From positions 115,431 to 179,430 of the forward strand of contig CADEEV010000004.1 in the NCBI GenBank assembly GCA_902826455.1: 64,000 nt of DNA. Reading direction: 5' to 3'. The stretch is from an uncultured Acidobacteriota bacterium (GTDB lineage Bacteria; Acidobacteriota; Vicinamibacteria; Fen-336). Each line of letters begins with the position of its first letter. The first letter of the stretch is position 1. The notes under the pieces were generated by a model, which did no database searches, had not been told where the DNA came from, and was given only the letters and a program-made list of their open reading frames with translations. Position numbers and translations under genes: made by a program. Positions 45,940 to 55,729 of this stretch are shown one piece after another.

Positions 45940-47189
45940 GCGAGGTGCCCCGTGTAGCGCGCGAGCAGGCGCTCCGGGAGCTCCACGTCGATGGTCACGA
46001 GATCCCCGTCCACCTCGTGGGTGACCACGCGCCCGGCGCCGTAGATCCCGGAGATGCCGCGTGAGTCGTCGGCCCGGAAGCGCAGACGCACCACGCGGGG
46101 GGCCAGGTCCAGACACGCCGCGATGCCCGACTTCAAGCGGTCGAGGCCGTCCCCCGTCGCCGCCGAGATGAGCACCGACTCGGTGCGCGCCTCCTGCAGG
46201 GCCCTCGGGCGACCTGGCGCCAGCCGGTCCGACTTGTTGAGGACCGTGAGGGTCGGGCGCTCCGCGGCGCCGATCTCCTTCAGCACGGTGTTCACGGCCG
46301 CCTCGCGTTCCTCGAGATCCTCGGCCGAGGCGTCCACTACGTGGAGGAGCAGGTCCGCCTCGTTCACTTCTTCGAGAGTCGCGCGGAACGCCGCCACCAG
46401 GGAGTGCGGCAGCTTCTGGATGAAGCCCACGGTGTCGACGAGCAGGACGTCGAGCCCGGGCGCGAGACGCGCGCGGCGCACCAACGGGTCGAGGGTCATG
46501 AAGAGCTGGTCCGAGACCTGGGCCGTGGCGTGGGTCAGGGCGTTGAAGAGCGTCGACTTGCCGGCGTTCGTGTAGCCCACGAGGGCGACCACGGGCGCCT
46601 CGGCGCGCAGCCGGGCCTCACGGCGCGTGTGACGGCTCCGGCGCACGCGATCGATCTCGCGGCGCACGCTCTGGATACGCTGACGGATGCGCCGCCGATC
46701 GGTCTCGAGCTTCGTCTCGCCCGGTCCGCGCGTGCCGATGCCACCGCCCAGCCGCGAGAGCAGGATGCCCTGGCCCCCCAGCCGCGGCAGCATGTAGTCG
46801 AGCTGGGCGAGCTCCACCTGGAGGCGGCCTTCGCGGGTCCGGGCGCGGCGCGCGAAGATGTCGAGGATCAGCTGGGTGCGGTCGACGGTCTTGCGCCCCA
46901 CCTCCTTCTCGACGTTGCGCTGCTGGACCGGCGAGAGCTCGTCGTCGAAGACCACGATGTCCGCGTCGTCGTCGTCGGCCTGGCGCGCGACCTCGGCCAC
47001 CTTGCCCTTGCCGATGAAGGTCGCCGGGTCCAGCCGGGGCCGTTCCTGGATCATGGAGCCCGTCACGTGGGCGCCGGCGCTCTGGGCCAGCAGGCCCAGT
47101 TCCTCGATCGACGCTTCGGTGGCGATGCGGTGCTTGGGCCCGCGGCTCACGCCGACGAGAAGGGCCCGTTCCCCTGGGGATGGCTTCAG
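45936..47189 (-). CDS. hflX: GTPase HflX
   Basis: 417 residues from CTG 47189, or 404 from GTG 47150. The CTG keeps the family strand ERALLVGVSR and has GGAG seven bases upstream; no ATG, GTG or TTG lies between the frame's TAG and 47150. HflX domain with the GKGKVAEV and FDDELSPVQQRNVEK motifs, G domain P-loop GYTNAGKST, G3 VDTVGFIQ and G4 NKSD. It binds the 50S subunit and splits stalled ribosomes in other bacteria. Confidence 0.93.
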   Translation of the reverse strand: MKPSPGERALLVGVSRGPKHRIATEASIEELGLLAQSAGAHVTGSMIQERPRLDPATFIGKGKVAEVARQADDDDADIVVFDDELSPVQQRNVEKEVGRKTVDRTQLILDIFARRARTREGRLQVELAQLDYMLPRLGGQGILLSRLGGGIGTRGPGETKLETDRRRIRQRIQSVRREIDRVRRSRHTRREARLRAEAPVVALVGYTNAGKSTLFNALTHATAQVSDQLFMTLDPLVRRARLAPGLDVLLVDTVGFIQKLPHSLVAAFRATLEEVNEADLLLHVVDASAEDLEEREAAVNTVLKEIGAAERPTLTVLNKSDRLAPGRPRALQEARTESVLISAATGDGLDRLKSGIAACLDLAPRVVRLRFRADDSRGISGIYGAGRVVTHEVDGDLVTIDVELPERLLARYTGHLA

Positions 47190-47220
47190 CTTCTGGCTCC
47201 GACCACGAGATCGATTCTAG

Positions 47221-47862
47221 TCAAGCGGACGCGCGCCGCAAAGCCTCGACGACCTGCGCCCACGGAACGGCTCCGAGCCGCAGCAGCCGGGGCTCGGGCC
47301 CGCTCACGTCCACGAGGGTCGAGGGCGGACCGCCGCCCGGACCGCCGTCGAGGGCCAGGGCCGCCGCGTCCCCCACCTCGCTCTCGGCCTCGGTGCAGGA
47401 CGCCGGCGCCGGCCGGCCCGAGCGGTTGGCGGACGTCGAGACCAGGGGGCCGGCCCCGAGGCACAGGCGCCGCGCCAGCAGCGCGTCCGGGATGCGCACC
47501 GCGACCGTGGTGCCTCCCGACGTGATCTCAACGGGCAAGCCGGGGGCTGCGGGCAGCACCAGCGTCACCGGCCCCGGCCACAGCGCGCTCGCGATCGCCC
47601 GTGCCGACGGCGAGAGAGGTCCGGAAAGGGCCTCGACCTGATCCAGGCTCCCGGCGATCAGCGGCAGCGGCTTGCCGTCGTCGCGGCCCTTGGCCTCCCG
47701 CACCCGGCGTGCCGCGGCGCCGTCCGTGGCCTTGCAGCCGAGCGCGTAGAGCGTATCCGTCGGGTAGATCAGCAGCTCCCCGCGCGCCAGCACGGCGACG
47801 GCGTCCGCGACGACGTCGTCCGCGGGCCGGGCCGTGTCGACGGCCCGCGTCTTCGAGCTCAA
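47221..47862 (-). CDS. Threonylcarbamoyl-AMP synthase (Sua5/YciO/TsaC family)
   Basis: 213 residues from TTG 47862, overlapping the pilT stop (TTGA). YrdC fold: LIYPTDTLYALGC, KGRDDGKPLPLI, WPGPVTLVLPA, and the STSANRSGRPAP loop. It makes threonylcarbamoyl-AMP from Thr, bicarbonate and ATP, the first step of t6A tRNA modification used by TsaB (34559). Confidence 0.92.
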   Translation of the reverse strand: MSSKTRAVDTARPADDVVADAVAVLARGELLIYPTDTLYALGCKATDGAAARRVREAKGRDDGKPLPLIAGSLDQVEALSGPLSPSARAIASALWPGPVTLVLPAAPGLPVEITSGGTTVAVRIPDALLARRLCLGAGPLVSTSANRSGRPAPASCTEAESEVGDAAALALDGGPGGGPPSTLVDVSGPEPRLLRLGAVPWAQVVEALRRASA

Positions 47863-49187
47863 GCCTGGGCGTTGACCGAGGGCGCGCCGGCTTCGGCCGG
47901 CGCCCACGACGTGTCGATGTTGTTCTTCTTGAAGGTGGAGAGGAGGCCGGCCTTGTCGACCGCGCGGTCGTAGGCCTCCTGGGGCGCCACGACCTTCTTC
48001 TTCACGAGCTCCGCGAAGCTCTCGTTCATGAGGCACATGCCGTACTTCTTGCCGGTCTGCATGATCGAGGGGATCTGGAAGACCTTGCCCTCGCGGATCA
48101 GATTCGCGACCGAGGGCGTGCCGATCAGCACCTCGAGGACCGGGACGCGGCCGCCGCCGATCTTCTTGCACAGCACCTGGCTGATGACGCCCTTCAGGCT
48201 CTCGGCCAGCATGACGCGGATCTGTCCCTGCCGGTCGGAGGGAAACTGGTCGATGATGCGGTCGACCGTCGAGGGGGCGGACGACGTGTGCAGCGTGCCG
48301 AACACGAGGTGCCCCGTCTCCGCCGTCTCGATCGCGATCGCGACCGTCTCGAGGTCGCGCATCTCGCCCACCAGGACGATGTCGGGGTCCTCGCGCAACG
48401 CGGCGCGCAGCGCGTCCTTGAAGGAGTTCGTGTGCTCCCCCACCTGGCGCTGGTTGATCAGGCACTTCTTGTTCTCGTGGACGAACTCGAGTGGATCCTC
48501 GATCGTGATGATGTGGTCCGTGCGGTTCTTGTTGATGTGGTCGATGAGGGCGCACAGCGTCGTCGACTTGCCCGAGCCCGTGGGCCCGGTCACGAGGACG
48601 AGACCCTTCGGGAGATCGCAGAGCGCCATGATCTCCTTCGAGAGGCCCATCTGCTCGGCGCTGATGATCTTCGTGGGGATCTGGCGGAACACGCCGCCCA
48701 TGCCCTTGCGGTCCATGAAGAAGTTGCAGCGGAAGCGCGCGAGGCCCGGGATCTCGTACGCGAAGTCCGTGTCGTGGCGCCGCGCGAACTCCTCCCGGTT
48801 GCGCTCGGGGGCGATGGGCAGCAGCAGCTTTTCGGTGGCGGCGCCGTCGAGCACCGGACGCCCCGCGATGATCTTGATGTCGCCGTCGTGACGCAGCATG
48901 GGCGGCGAGCCCGCGGAAATGTGGAGGTCCGAGGCGCCTTCGTGGCACATGTAGTGGAACAGCTCGTCCATGGCCGCGGTGGCGCCGCTGCCCACGGGAG
49001 CGGCGGGCCGCGCGGGGAGCGGGGCGGGCTCGGGCACGTGGGCGGGAGCCACGGCCGGCTCGGCGCTACGCCCCGGCAGCTTCACGACACTCGAGCACTT
49101 CGGGCACTTGACGCCGAAGGGGCGGTCGGGAACCCGGGCGTCGTCGATGGTGATCGTGTGACCGCACTGCGGACAGTTCGCTTGCAC
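47859..49187 (-). CDS. pilT: PilT-like twitching motility ATPase with N-terminal zinc ribbon
   Basis: 442 residues. The first ~35 residues are a MJ0042-type zinc ribbon (C5-x2-C8 and C28-x2-C31), then a Pro/Ala linker. From residue ~75 it is a standard PilT: PAS-like N domain, Walker A GPTGSGKST, Asp box IITIEDPLEFVH, Walker B VLVGEMRD and the His box FGTLHTSSA. PilT retracts type IV pili. The zinc ribbon is not part of standard PilT. GTG start directly after the stop of the upstream gene. Confidence 0.92.
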   Translation of the reverse strand: MQANCPQCGHTITIDDARVPDRPFGVKCPKCSSVVKLPGRSAEPAVAPAHVPEPAPLPARPAAPVGSGATAAMDELFHYMCHEGASDLHISAGSPPMLRHDGDIKIIAGRPVLDGAATEKLLLPIAPERNREEFARRHDTDFAYEIPGLARFRCNFFMDRKGMGGVFRQIPTKIISAEQMGLSKEIMALCDLPKGLVLVTGPTGSGKSTTLCALIDHINKNRTDHIITIEDPLEFVHENKKCLINQRQVGEHTNSFKDALRAALREDPDIVLVGEMRDLETVAIAIETAETGHLVFGTLHTSSAPSTVDRIIDQFPSDRQGQIRVMLAESLKGVISQVLCKKIGGGRVPVLEVLIGTPSVANLIREGKVFQIPSIMQTGKKYGMCLMNESFAELVKKKVVAPQEAYDRAVDKAGLLSTFKKNNIDTSWAPAEAGAPSVNAQA

Positions 49188-49658
49188 CTACTCCTCCCGA
49201 AACTCGATGACGCGGGTGATTCTTTCCTTCTGCACCAGGTGGTGCGTGTCGCCGTCGCGCAGCGTGATGAAGGCCCCGGCCCGGTTGACGTAGTCGAGGA
49301 CGCGCATCTGGTTCCGCGGCATGTCGATCACGAGATCGCCCTCGAGGCGCCGCTTCTCGGCCTCGAGCGCCACCCGCCTCACGGGGCTGTCGGAGCCCTC
49401 CGGGATGTCTCCGTCGTCCGCGGCGGCGGGCACGCTCATCACCAGGATCTCGCGCTTGTTGAGCAGCACGGGCCCTTCGGCGTCGTCGGAGAGGAAGGGA
49501 AAGAACGGCACGGGCTCGTTCAGCCACTCCTCCGGCCGCGTCGCGCCCGGATGGCGCGGCGAGGTGGCGGGGATGAACACGCGGCCGCTGAACTTGCGGC
49601 CGTCCGCGCACTCCACCGCGGCGTGGACCTCCAGCGTCGGGACGCGCAGCTCGCTCAT
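49188..49658 (-). CDS. Conserved-looking hypothetical protein, next to pilT
   Basis: 156 residues, soluble, no signal peptide. The central FPFLSDDAEGPVLLNKREILVMSV and the C-terminal VLDYVNRAGAFITLRDGDTHHLVQKERITRVIEF form beta-rich segments. No family recognised; a regulatory or PilZ-like role is only a guess. Its stop abuts the pilT start with no gap, so it is translated just before PilT. Confidence 0.6.
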   Translation of the reverse strand: MSELRVPTLEVHAAVECADGRKFSGRVFIPATSPRHPGATRPEEWLNEPVPFFPFLSDDAEGPVLLNKREILVMSVPAAADDGDIPEGSDSPVRRVALEAEKRRLEGDLVIDMPRNQMRVLDYVNRAGAFITLRDGDTHHLVQKERITRVIEFREE

Positions 49659-49690
49659 CTTTGGTCAACCTTTCGGAGGGCGGAGCGGCA

Positions 49691-50422
49691 TTATGCGTCG
49701 CCCGCGTCGGCGGGGACAACTCGCGACGCCGCCCAGCGCAGCTGCCGCGCCAGGCCCCGCAGCAGCTCGATCTCCCGCCGGCTGGGCGCCGCCCGTGCGA
49801 GCAGGGCCCTCAGCTCGCCGAGGATCGGCTCCGGGTTCTGGGCGTTCAAGTACCCGAGGGGCACGAGGGCGCTCTTCAAGGCCGCGAGGACCGCCTCGAG
49901 CTCGCCCGCCGTCGCGGCCGGCGCGCTCGGCATCGCCTCGGCGGAGCTCTCGAGCCCCGCGACGAACAGCTCGTACGCCACGACGAGCACGGCCTGGGCG
50001 AGGTTCAGGGACGGCTGCGCGCCGTCGCTGGGGATGCGCACGGTGACATGACAGAGCCGCAGTTCCTCCGAGGTGAGGCCGCTCGCCTCGGGACCGAAGA
50101 CGACGGCGACGCGACCGCCCCGGTCCCGGGCCTGTCGGGCCAGAAGCCGCGGCGTCCAGGTGTCGCTCGCCTTGCCCGAGGTTCCCGCGACGAGCGTCGC
50201 GTCGGCCACGGCGGCGGCGAGAGCGGGAAACGCCGTGGCGCCATCGAGGACTTCCCACGCACCGTAGGCCAGCGCGCGGCTCTCGGCCGAGCCCAGGTCC
50301 GGGGGAGGCGACACGAGGCGCAGCTCCGAGAGCCCCATGTTCTTCATGGCCCGGCACGCCGCGGCGACGTTCGCGGCGCGGCGCGGGCGCACCAGCACGA
50401 TGACGACGCCGGCGGGCTCCAT
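49691..50422 (-). CDS. SpoU-family RNA methyltransferase (TrmJ-like)
   Basis: 243 residues from ATG 50422 (a second ATG at 50449 would add nine residues). SPOUT knot motifs: RPRRAANVAAACRAMKNMGL, FGPEASGLTSEEL and PSLNLAQAVLVVAYEL, all of the TrmJ/LasT subgroup that 2'-O-methylates tRNA position 32. A C-terminal helical tail follows. The plus-strand gene at 50461 diverges from it. Confidence 0.9.
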   Translation of the reverse strand: MEPAGVVIVLVRPRRAANVAAACRAMKNMGLSELRLVSPPPDLGSAESRALAYGAWEVLDGATAFPALAAAVADATLVAGTSGKASDTWTPRLLARQARDRGGRVAVVFGPEASGLTSEELRLCHVTVRIPSDGAQPSLNLAQAVLVVAYELFVAGLESSAEAMPSAPAATAGELEAVLAALKSALVPLGYLNAQNPEPILGELRALLARAAPSRREIELLRGLARQLRWAASRVVPADAGDA

Positions 50423-50448
50423 GGCGAAGACGCGCGAGTCTAGCAGCA

Positions 50449-50454
50449 TATAAT
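50449..50454 (+). promoter_or_regulatory. Consensus -10 box, leaderless transcript of the 50461 gene
   Basis: TATAAT, a perfect consensus, ends 6 nt before the GTG at 50461. The expected +1 falls on the first base of that GTG. No -35 match at 17 nt. Confidence 0.5.
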
Positions 50455-50460
50455 CCCGCG

Positions 50461-52086
50461 GTGGCCACAGGCCCCGCCGCCCTCCGGCTCTTCCGCCCCA
50501 TCCCGCGGCCTGTCGCCCACGTGGCTTCGGCCCTGATCGTGCTCGCCTGGCTCGCCCAGATGGGCGTCCTCGTGAAACGCGCCTATCTCGAGTCGCCCAG
50601 CCTGGCCGCCGACCTGTCGCGCTATGGCGCCGGCGCCCAATGGAAGGGCATCTACTATCGCGGCGAGAAGATCGGCTACTCGGTCAGCCAGACACAGCCG
50701 ACGTCGGAAGGTTACGAGCTCGTCGAGGACGGACGCCTCCAGATGATGATGCTGGGTTCCACGAGCGCCGCCCGGCTCCACACACTGGCTCGTGTCGACA
50801 AGGCGTTCAACCTGCGCGGTTTCGACTTCTCCCTCGACCCGGGCACGGGACCCATCGAGATCCACGGCGAGCTGGACGGCCTGCGCCTCGCCCTGCGCAT
50901 CAAGACCTCCTCGGGCGAGCGCGTCGAGACCCGCACCTTGAGCGAGCCGCCGAACCTCTCGCTCAACCTTCCCCGGCGCCTCGCCGCCGAGGGCCTCGAG
51001 GCCGGCCAGCACAAGACCCTGAGCGCGTTCGACCCGGCGACCCTCAGCAACGCCCCGATGGAGCTCGCGGTGGAGAAGCGCGAGGTCGTGTGGGCCGCGG
51101 GTCGTCCGGTGCCGGCCTTCCGCGTGCGGATGACCTTCAGCGGGCTCTCCACGACCTCCTGGATCACGGAGGTCGGCGAGGTGGTGCGGGAAGAGAGCGG
51201 CATGGGCATGATCGTGATCCGCGAGACGCGGGAGCGCGCCACGGCCCTCGCCGTGCCCGGCGAGATCCAGGTGGACATGCTGCGCACCGCGGCCATCGCA
51301 GCCAAGGGACCGCGGATCGACGACGGCACCCAGATCGCACGGATGAAGATGCGCCTCGAGGGCGGGACGCTGCCCCCCGCCGCGGAGCTCCAGGGCGCGG
51401 GCCAGACCGTGGCTGGCGACGAGTTCGAGATCCGCGACCGGGAGGCGCTCCAGGCGACGCCGATCCAGGAGGACCTCGCCCGCTATCGGAGCCCAGAGCC
51501 CTTCATCGAGAGCGACGCCCCCGAGATCCTGGCCGAGGCCCGCAAGGCCATCGGCGGGTCGCAGCAACCTCGCCAGCAGGCCGAGCGTCTCACCCGGTAC
51601 GTGGGCGCGTTGCTCGAGAAGAAGCCCACCGTCAGCCTGCCCTCGGCGCTCGAGGTCCTGCGCACCCGGGTCGGCGACTGCAACGAGCACACGGCGCTCT
51701 ACGTGGCCATGGCGCGCGCCGTCGGCCTGCCGGCCCGCGTCGCCGTGGGCCTCGTGCACCTCCACGGCGCCTTCTACTACCACGCGTGGCCCGAGGTGTT
51801 CGTCGAGGGGCCCGTGGGACGCGGCTTCTGGCTGGCCGTCGACCCCACCCTCAACCAGTTCCCTGCCGACGTCACCCACGTCGTGCTGGCCCGCGGCGGC
51901 CTCGAGCGCCAGGCCGCCATCCTCCCCATCCTGGGCCAGGCGACGATCACGGTGCTCGAGCTCGACCGCCGGGCCGGCACCAGCCAGGTCCTCGTGGGGC
52001 GGCCCGCCCGGGACACGCGTCCCCTCGAGATCGCCCTTCCCCGCCGCGACGGCGCCCAGTCCTGCTGGTCGAGACCCCCGGAGTGA
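50461..52086 (+). CDS. Transglutaminase-like (Cys protease-fold) membrane-anchored protein
   Basis: 541 residues. One N-terminal membrane helix, a large beta-rich periplasmic region, then a transglutaminase-like core with the catalytic triad Cys407 (VGDCNEHTALY), His441 (YYHAWPEVF) and Asp461 (AVDPTLNQF). Such domains act as peptide or amide hydrolases or cross-linkers in cell envelope proteins. It precedes an ABC transporter by 7 nt. Leaderless-type start. Confidence 0.87.
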   Translation: MATGPAALRLFRPIPRPVAHVASALIVLAWLAQMGVLVKRAYLESPSLAADLSRYGAGAQWKGIYYRGEKIGYSVSQTQPTSEGYELVEDGRLQMMMLGSTSAARLHTLARVDKAFNLRGFDFSLDPGTGPIEIHGELDGLRLALRIKTSSGERVETRTLSEPPNLSLNLPRRLAAEGLEAGQHKTLSAFDPATLSNAPMELAVEKREVVWAAGRPVPAFRVRMTFSGLSTTSWITEVGEVVREESGMGMIVIRETRERATALAVPGEIQVDMLRTAAIAAKGPRIDDGTQIARMKMRLEGGTLPPAAELQGAGQTVAGDEFEIRDREALQATPIQEDLARYRSPEPFIESDAPEILAEARKAIGGSQQPRQQAERLTRYVGALLEKKPTVSLPSALEVLRTRVGDCNEHTALYVAMARAVGLPARVAVGLVHLHGAFYYHAWPEVFVEGPVGRGFWLAVDPTLNQFPADVTHVVLARGGLERQAAILPILGQATITVLELDRRAGTSQVLVGRPARDTRPLEIALPRRDGAQSCWSRPPE

Positions 52087-52093
52087 ACCGCGA

Positions 52094-52855
52094 ATGATCC
52101 TCGTAGAGAACCTCGTCAAGCGCTACGGGAAGTTCACGGCCGTCGACGGCGTCTCCCTCGAGGTTCCCGCGGGCGAGATCCACGGTTTCCTGGGCCCGAA
52201 CGGCGCGGGCAAGACGACGACGATCCGCATGATCGCCGGGCTCCTGAAGCCCACGTCCGGACGCATCGTGATCGCCGGCCACGACCTCGCTCGCGAGGCC
52301 GAGACCGCCAAGGGGGCTCTCGGCTTCATCCCCGACCGCCCCTTCATCTACGAGAAGCTGACGGCCGGCGAGTTCCTGCGCTTCCACGCCGGGCTCTACG
52401 GCCTCGACGGCGACGCGGTCGAGAAGCGCGTCGTGGAGCTCCTCGGGCTCTTCGAGCTCGGGCGCTGGGAGGGCGAGCTCGTCGAGAGCTTCTCCCACGG
52501 CATGAAGCAGCGGCTCGTGATGTGCGCGGCCTTCCTCCATCGTCCCCGGGGCGTGCTGGTCGACGAGCCGATGGTCGGCCTCGACCCGCGCGGGGCCCGC
52601 TTGATCAAGGACGTCTTCCGGCAGATGGCGAAGAACGGCGTGGCGATCCTGATGAGCACTCACACCCTGGAGGTGGCCGAGGAGATGTGCGACCGCATCA
52701 GCATCATCCTCGGAGGCAAGATCATCGCCCGCGGCACCGTCGACGACCTCCGCGCCGCGGCCGGCGGCGCCGGCGGCGGCGACCAGGAGCTCACCTCCGT
52801 GTTCCTCCGGCTCACCGGGGGCTCGGGATTCCAGGAGATCCCGGACGCCCTGTGA
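52094..52855 (+). CDS. ABC transporter ATP-binding protein
   Basis: 253 residues. Walker [10 protein letters not shown], signature FSHGMKQRL (LSGGQ variant), Walker B VLVDEPMVGLDP, H-loop STHTLE. This is the type with a long-loop exporter permease (DrrA/CcmA-like). It partners the 561-residue permease encoded next (GTGA overlap). Substrate unknown. Confidence 0.93.
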   Translation: MILVENLVKRYGKFTAVDGVSLEVPAGEIHGFLGPNGAGKTTTIRMIAGLLKPTSGRIVIAGHDLAREAETAKGALGFIPDRPFIYEKLTAGEFLRFHAGLYGLDGDAVEKRVVELLGLFELGRWEGELVESFSHGMKQRLVMCAAFLHRPRGVLVDEPMVGLDPRGARLIKDVFRQMAKNGVAILMSTHTLEVAEEMCDRISIILGGKIIARGTVDDLRAAAGGAGGGDQELTSVFLRLTGGSGFQEIPDAL

Positions 52856-54537
52856 AGGACGCCTTCCCCTATCTCCTCCTCCCGACGTTCTACGCCGCCC
52901 GCAATCGCGCCCGCCGGCGCGAGGCCGGAGACGGGCTGAGGGCGGCCATCTTCGGCGGCGTCGGGCTGTTCGTGATGGCGGCGATCTTCGGGGTGGTCTT
53001 CTGGCTCACCTGGCAGCTCCTGGACTACGAGGAGCTCGGCGAGTACCTGGTGCGCCTGGGGCTTTCCTGGCTGTTCCTCACCTTCCTGTCCTTCGTGGCC
53101 TTCAGCGCCGTCGTGACGTCCCTGTCGACGTACTTCCTCTCGGAGGACCTGCGGCTCGTCCTCGCGGCGCCCGTGCCGCCGACGCGCCTCTTCTACTCGC
53201 GCTTCGCCCGCACGGTCGGCCAGTCCTCCTGGATGGTGGTCGTCTTCATGGCGCCCGTCCTGCTCGGCATCGGCACGGTGCGTTGCGCCGGCTGGGGCTA
53301 CTACGCCGCGATCGTGGCGACGCTCGTGCCCTTCGTGCTCATCCCCTGCGCCTTCGGCGCCCTCGTGACCCTGGCCCTCGTGAACATCTTCCCCGCGCGG
53401 CGGGCGCGCGACATCCTCATGCTGATGGGCCTGCTGTTCGCGATCGCGCTCGTGGTCCTGCTGCGCTTCATCCGACCCGAGCGCCTGCTCTCGGTCCAGT
53501 CCCTCCCGGACGTGACGGCCTTCTTCGCCACGCTCCAGTCGCCGATCACGCCGCTCTTCCCCTCGTTCTGGGCGGGCGAGACGCTCTTCGCGGCTCTCCA
53601 GGGTCACGTCGACGCCCTGCACCTCGGAGCCTTGTGGTCCACCGCCCTGGCCTTCGTGGTGGTCGCCCGCCTCGCCTACGGGCGGCTCTACTTCGCGGGC
53701 TGGAGCAAGGCCCAGGAGGCGCGCAAGGCCCGCTTCACGCGCCTCGCGGGCGTCGAGACGCTGGCGCGTCTCGTGCCGGCGCGTCCGGCGACCCGCGTGA
53801 TCCTCGTCAAGGACCTGAAGGTCTTCCTGAGGGACACGACGCAGTGGTCCCAGCTCCTGCTCCTGATGGCGCTGGTCCTCGTGTACCTCTACAACTTCCA
53901 CATCCTGGACCTCGACCACATCCCCTACATGAGCGGGCTCGTCAAGAACGCCTACGCCTTCGTGAACCTCGCGATGGCGAGCTTCGTCCTCGCGGCCGTG
54001 GCCGTGCGCTTCGTGTTCCCCGCCGTCTCGGTGGAGGGGGCCGCGTTCTGGATCGTGCGCACGGCGCCGGTCTCGATGGGCGTGTTCCTCTGGTCGAAGT
54101 TCTGGACCGGGCTGCTGCCGGTGCTGTTCCTCGCCGAGGGCCTGACCATCGTCTCCAACCAGTTCCTCGGCGTCGACCCGTTTCTGAAGGTGGTGAGCGC
54201 GGCCGCGGTGTTCTTCATGACCTTCGCCCTCGTGGGCCTCGCCGCGGGCATGGGCGCCCAGTTCCCGCGCTTCGCCGCGGAGAACGTCACGCAGGTCGCC
54301 GGCTCCTACGGGGGCCTCTCGTTCATGATCCTCGCGGTCCTCTTCATCCTGGTCGAGATCGGCCTCCTCGCCTGGCCCTCGTCGATCTACCTCTGGCACC
54401 AGTTCCAGGGCCTGCCCCTGCAGGGACGCCACTACGTGCAGATGACGATCGCGTTCACTGCGGCCCTCGGCGTCTGCGCGGCCACGTTCTGGCTCTCGAT
54501 GCGCCGCGGCATCCGCGCCCTCGAGGACCTGGGCTAG
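52852..54537 (+). CDS. ABC transporter permease
   Basis: 561 residues from GTG 52852. About 12 membrane helices in two halves with a cytoplasmic loop ([25 protein letters not shown]). It resembles large export permeases of the ABC-2/YhgE-like group. The context (transglutaminase-like protein, ATPase) suggests an envelope or drug-export function (inference). Confidence 0.88.
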   Translation: MKDAFPYLLLPTFYAARNRARRREAGDGLRAAIFGGVGLFVMAAIFGVVFWLTWQLLDYEELGEYLVRLGLSWLFLTFLSFVAFSAVVTSLSTYFLSEDLRLVLAAPVPPTRLFYSRFARTVGQSSWMVVVFMAPVLLGIGTVRCAGWGYYAAIVATLVPFVLIPCAFGALVTLALVNIFPARRARDILMLMGLLFAIALVVLLRFIRPERLLSVQSLPDVTAFFATLQSPITPLFPSFWAGETLFAALQGHVDALHLGALWSTALAFVVVARLAYGRLYFAGWSKAQEARKARFTRLAGVETLARLVPARPATRVILVKDLKVFLRDTTQWSQLLLLMALVLVYLYNFHILDLDHIPYMSGLVKNAYAFVNLAMASFVLAAVAVRFVFPAVSVEGAAFWIVRTAPVSMGVFLWSKFWTGLLPVLFLAEGLTIVSNQFLGVDPFLKVVSAAAVFFMTFALVGLAAGMGAQFPRFAAENVTQVAGSYGGLSFMILAVLFILVEIGLLAWPSSIYLWHQFQGLPLQGRHYVQMTIAFTAALGVCAATFWLSMRRGIRALEDLG

Positions 54538-54543
54538 CCGCTT

Positions 54544-54573
54544 TTGCCCGCGCTGCGGGCCCTCTGATACGAT
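54544..54573 (+). promoter_or_regulatory. Promoter of ispG, leaderless
   Basis: TTGCCC at 54544-54549 and TACGAT at 54568-54573, 18 nt apart. The hexamer ends 7 nt before the ATG at 54581, so the +1 would lie one base before it. Confidence 0.45.
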
Positions 54574-54580
54574 TCCCTCG

Positions 54581-55729
54581 ATGACGACGACGAAGAGGAA
54601 CGCCACGCGGCCGGTGCGCGTCGGGTCCGTGACGATCGGCGGCGACCACCCCGTGGCGGTCCAGAGCATGTGCGCGACGCGCACCCAGGACGTCGACGCG
54701 ACCGTGGAACAGGCCGAGTCGATCCGCAAGGCCGGCGGCGACGTTGTCCGCGTGGCCGTCGACAATCCCAGGGACGTAGAGGCCCTCGCCGAGGTGCGGC
54801 GGCAGACGAGCGCCAACCTGGTGGTCGACCTGCAGGAGAACTACAGGCTCGCCGCCCAGGTGGCGCCCCACGTCGACAAGATCCGCTACAACCCGGGCCA
54901 CCTGTACCACCACGAGCGCGAGAAGAGCCCTGCCCAGAAGGTCGCCTTCCTCGTGGACGTGGCCCGCGAGCACGACTGCGCCCTCCGCGTCGGCGTCAAC
55001 TGCGGCAGCGTCGATCCCGAGCTGAAGGCGCGCTATCCGGAAGACGACATCCAGGCCATGGTCGAGTCGGCCCTCGAGCATTGCCGGATCCTCGACGATC
55101 TCGGGTTCGAGCGCTTCGTCGTGAGCCTCAAGGACTCCCACCCCCGGAAGGTGATCGAGGGCAACCGCCGCTTCGCCGAGGCCAGGCCCGACGTGCCGCT
55201 GCACCTGGGCGTGACCGAGGCCGGCATCCCGCCGGAGGGCGTCATCAAGACCCGCGTGGCCTTCGAGCAGCTGATCTCACGGGGCGTGGGCGACACGATC
55301 CGCGTCTCCCTGACCCTGCCGAACCCGCGCAAGTACGAGGAGATCGTCGTCGGCCGGCAGATCCTCGCAGACATCGACGCCGGCCGGTTCCGCTCCGTGC
55401 CGGTCTTCGACGACGACAAGCTCAACATCATCTCGTGCCCGTCGTGCTCGCGCGTCGAGAACGAGCGCTTCGTCGAGCTGGCCGAGGCCGTGAAGGAGAT
55501 GACGGTCTACGCCGAGAGGCATGCGCTCACGATCGCCGTCATGGGCTGCCGTGTGAACGGGCCGGGCGAGACGGACGACGCGGACCTGGGCCTGTGGTGC
55601 GGTCCGACCCACGTGAACCTGAAGAAGAGGACCGAGACCGTCGGAGCCTACACCTACGACGAGATCCTGCCGAAGCTGCGCCAGGAGCTCGACCAGCTGA
55701 TCGACGCCCGGACGCCCGCCGCCGTCTAG
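54581..55729 (+). CDS. ispG: 4-hydroxy-3-methylbut-2-en-1-yl diphosphate synthase (flavodoxin)
   Basis: 382 residues. TIM-barrel N domain ([27 protein letters not shown]) and a C-terminal [4Fe-4S] domain with cysteines in ISCPSCSRV and [10 protein letters not shown]. It catalyses the sixth step of the MEP isoprenoid pathway. Ends three bases before the gmd stop on the other strand. Confidence 0.95.
   Translation: MTTTKRNATRPVRVGSVTIGGDHPVAVQSMCATRTQDVDATVEQAESIRKAGGDVVRVAVDNPRDVEALAEVRRQTSANLVVDLQENYRLAAQVAPHVDKIRYNPGHLYHHEREKSPAQKVAFLVDVAREHDCALRVGVNCGSVDPELKARYPEDDIQAMVESALEHCRILDDLGFERFVVSLKDSHPRKVIEGNRRFAEARPDVPLHLGVTEAGIPPEGVIKTRVAFEQLISRGVGDTIRVSLTLPNPRKYEEIVVGRQILADIDAGRFRSVPVFDDDKLNIISCPSCSRVENERFVELAEAVKEMTVYAERHALTIAVMGCRVNGPGETDDADLGLWCGPTHVNLKKRTETVGAYTYDEILPKLRQELDQLIDARTPAAV

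Noticed and set aside
54546..54560. GCCCGC-GCT-GCGGGC hairpin after the ABC permease
   Set aside because: Only six base pairs in a GC-rich gap, no T-run, and it overlaps the proposed ispG promoter; not called as a terminator.
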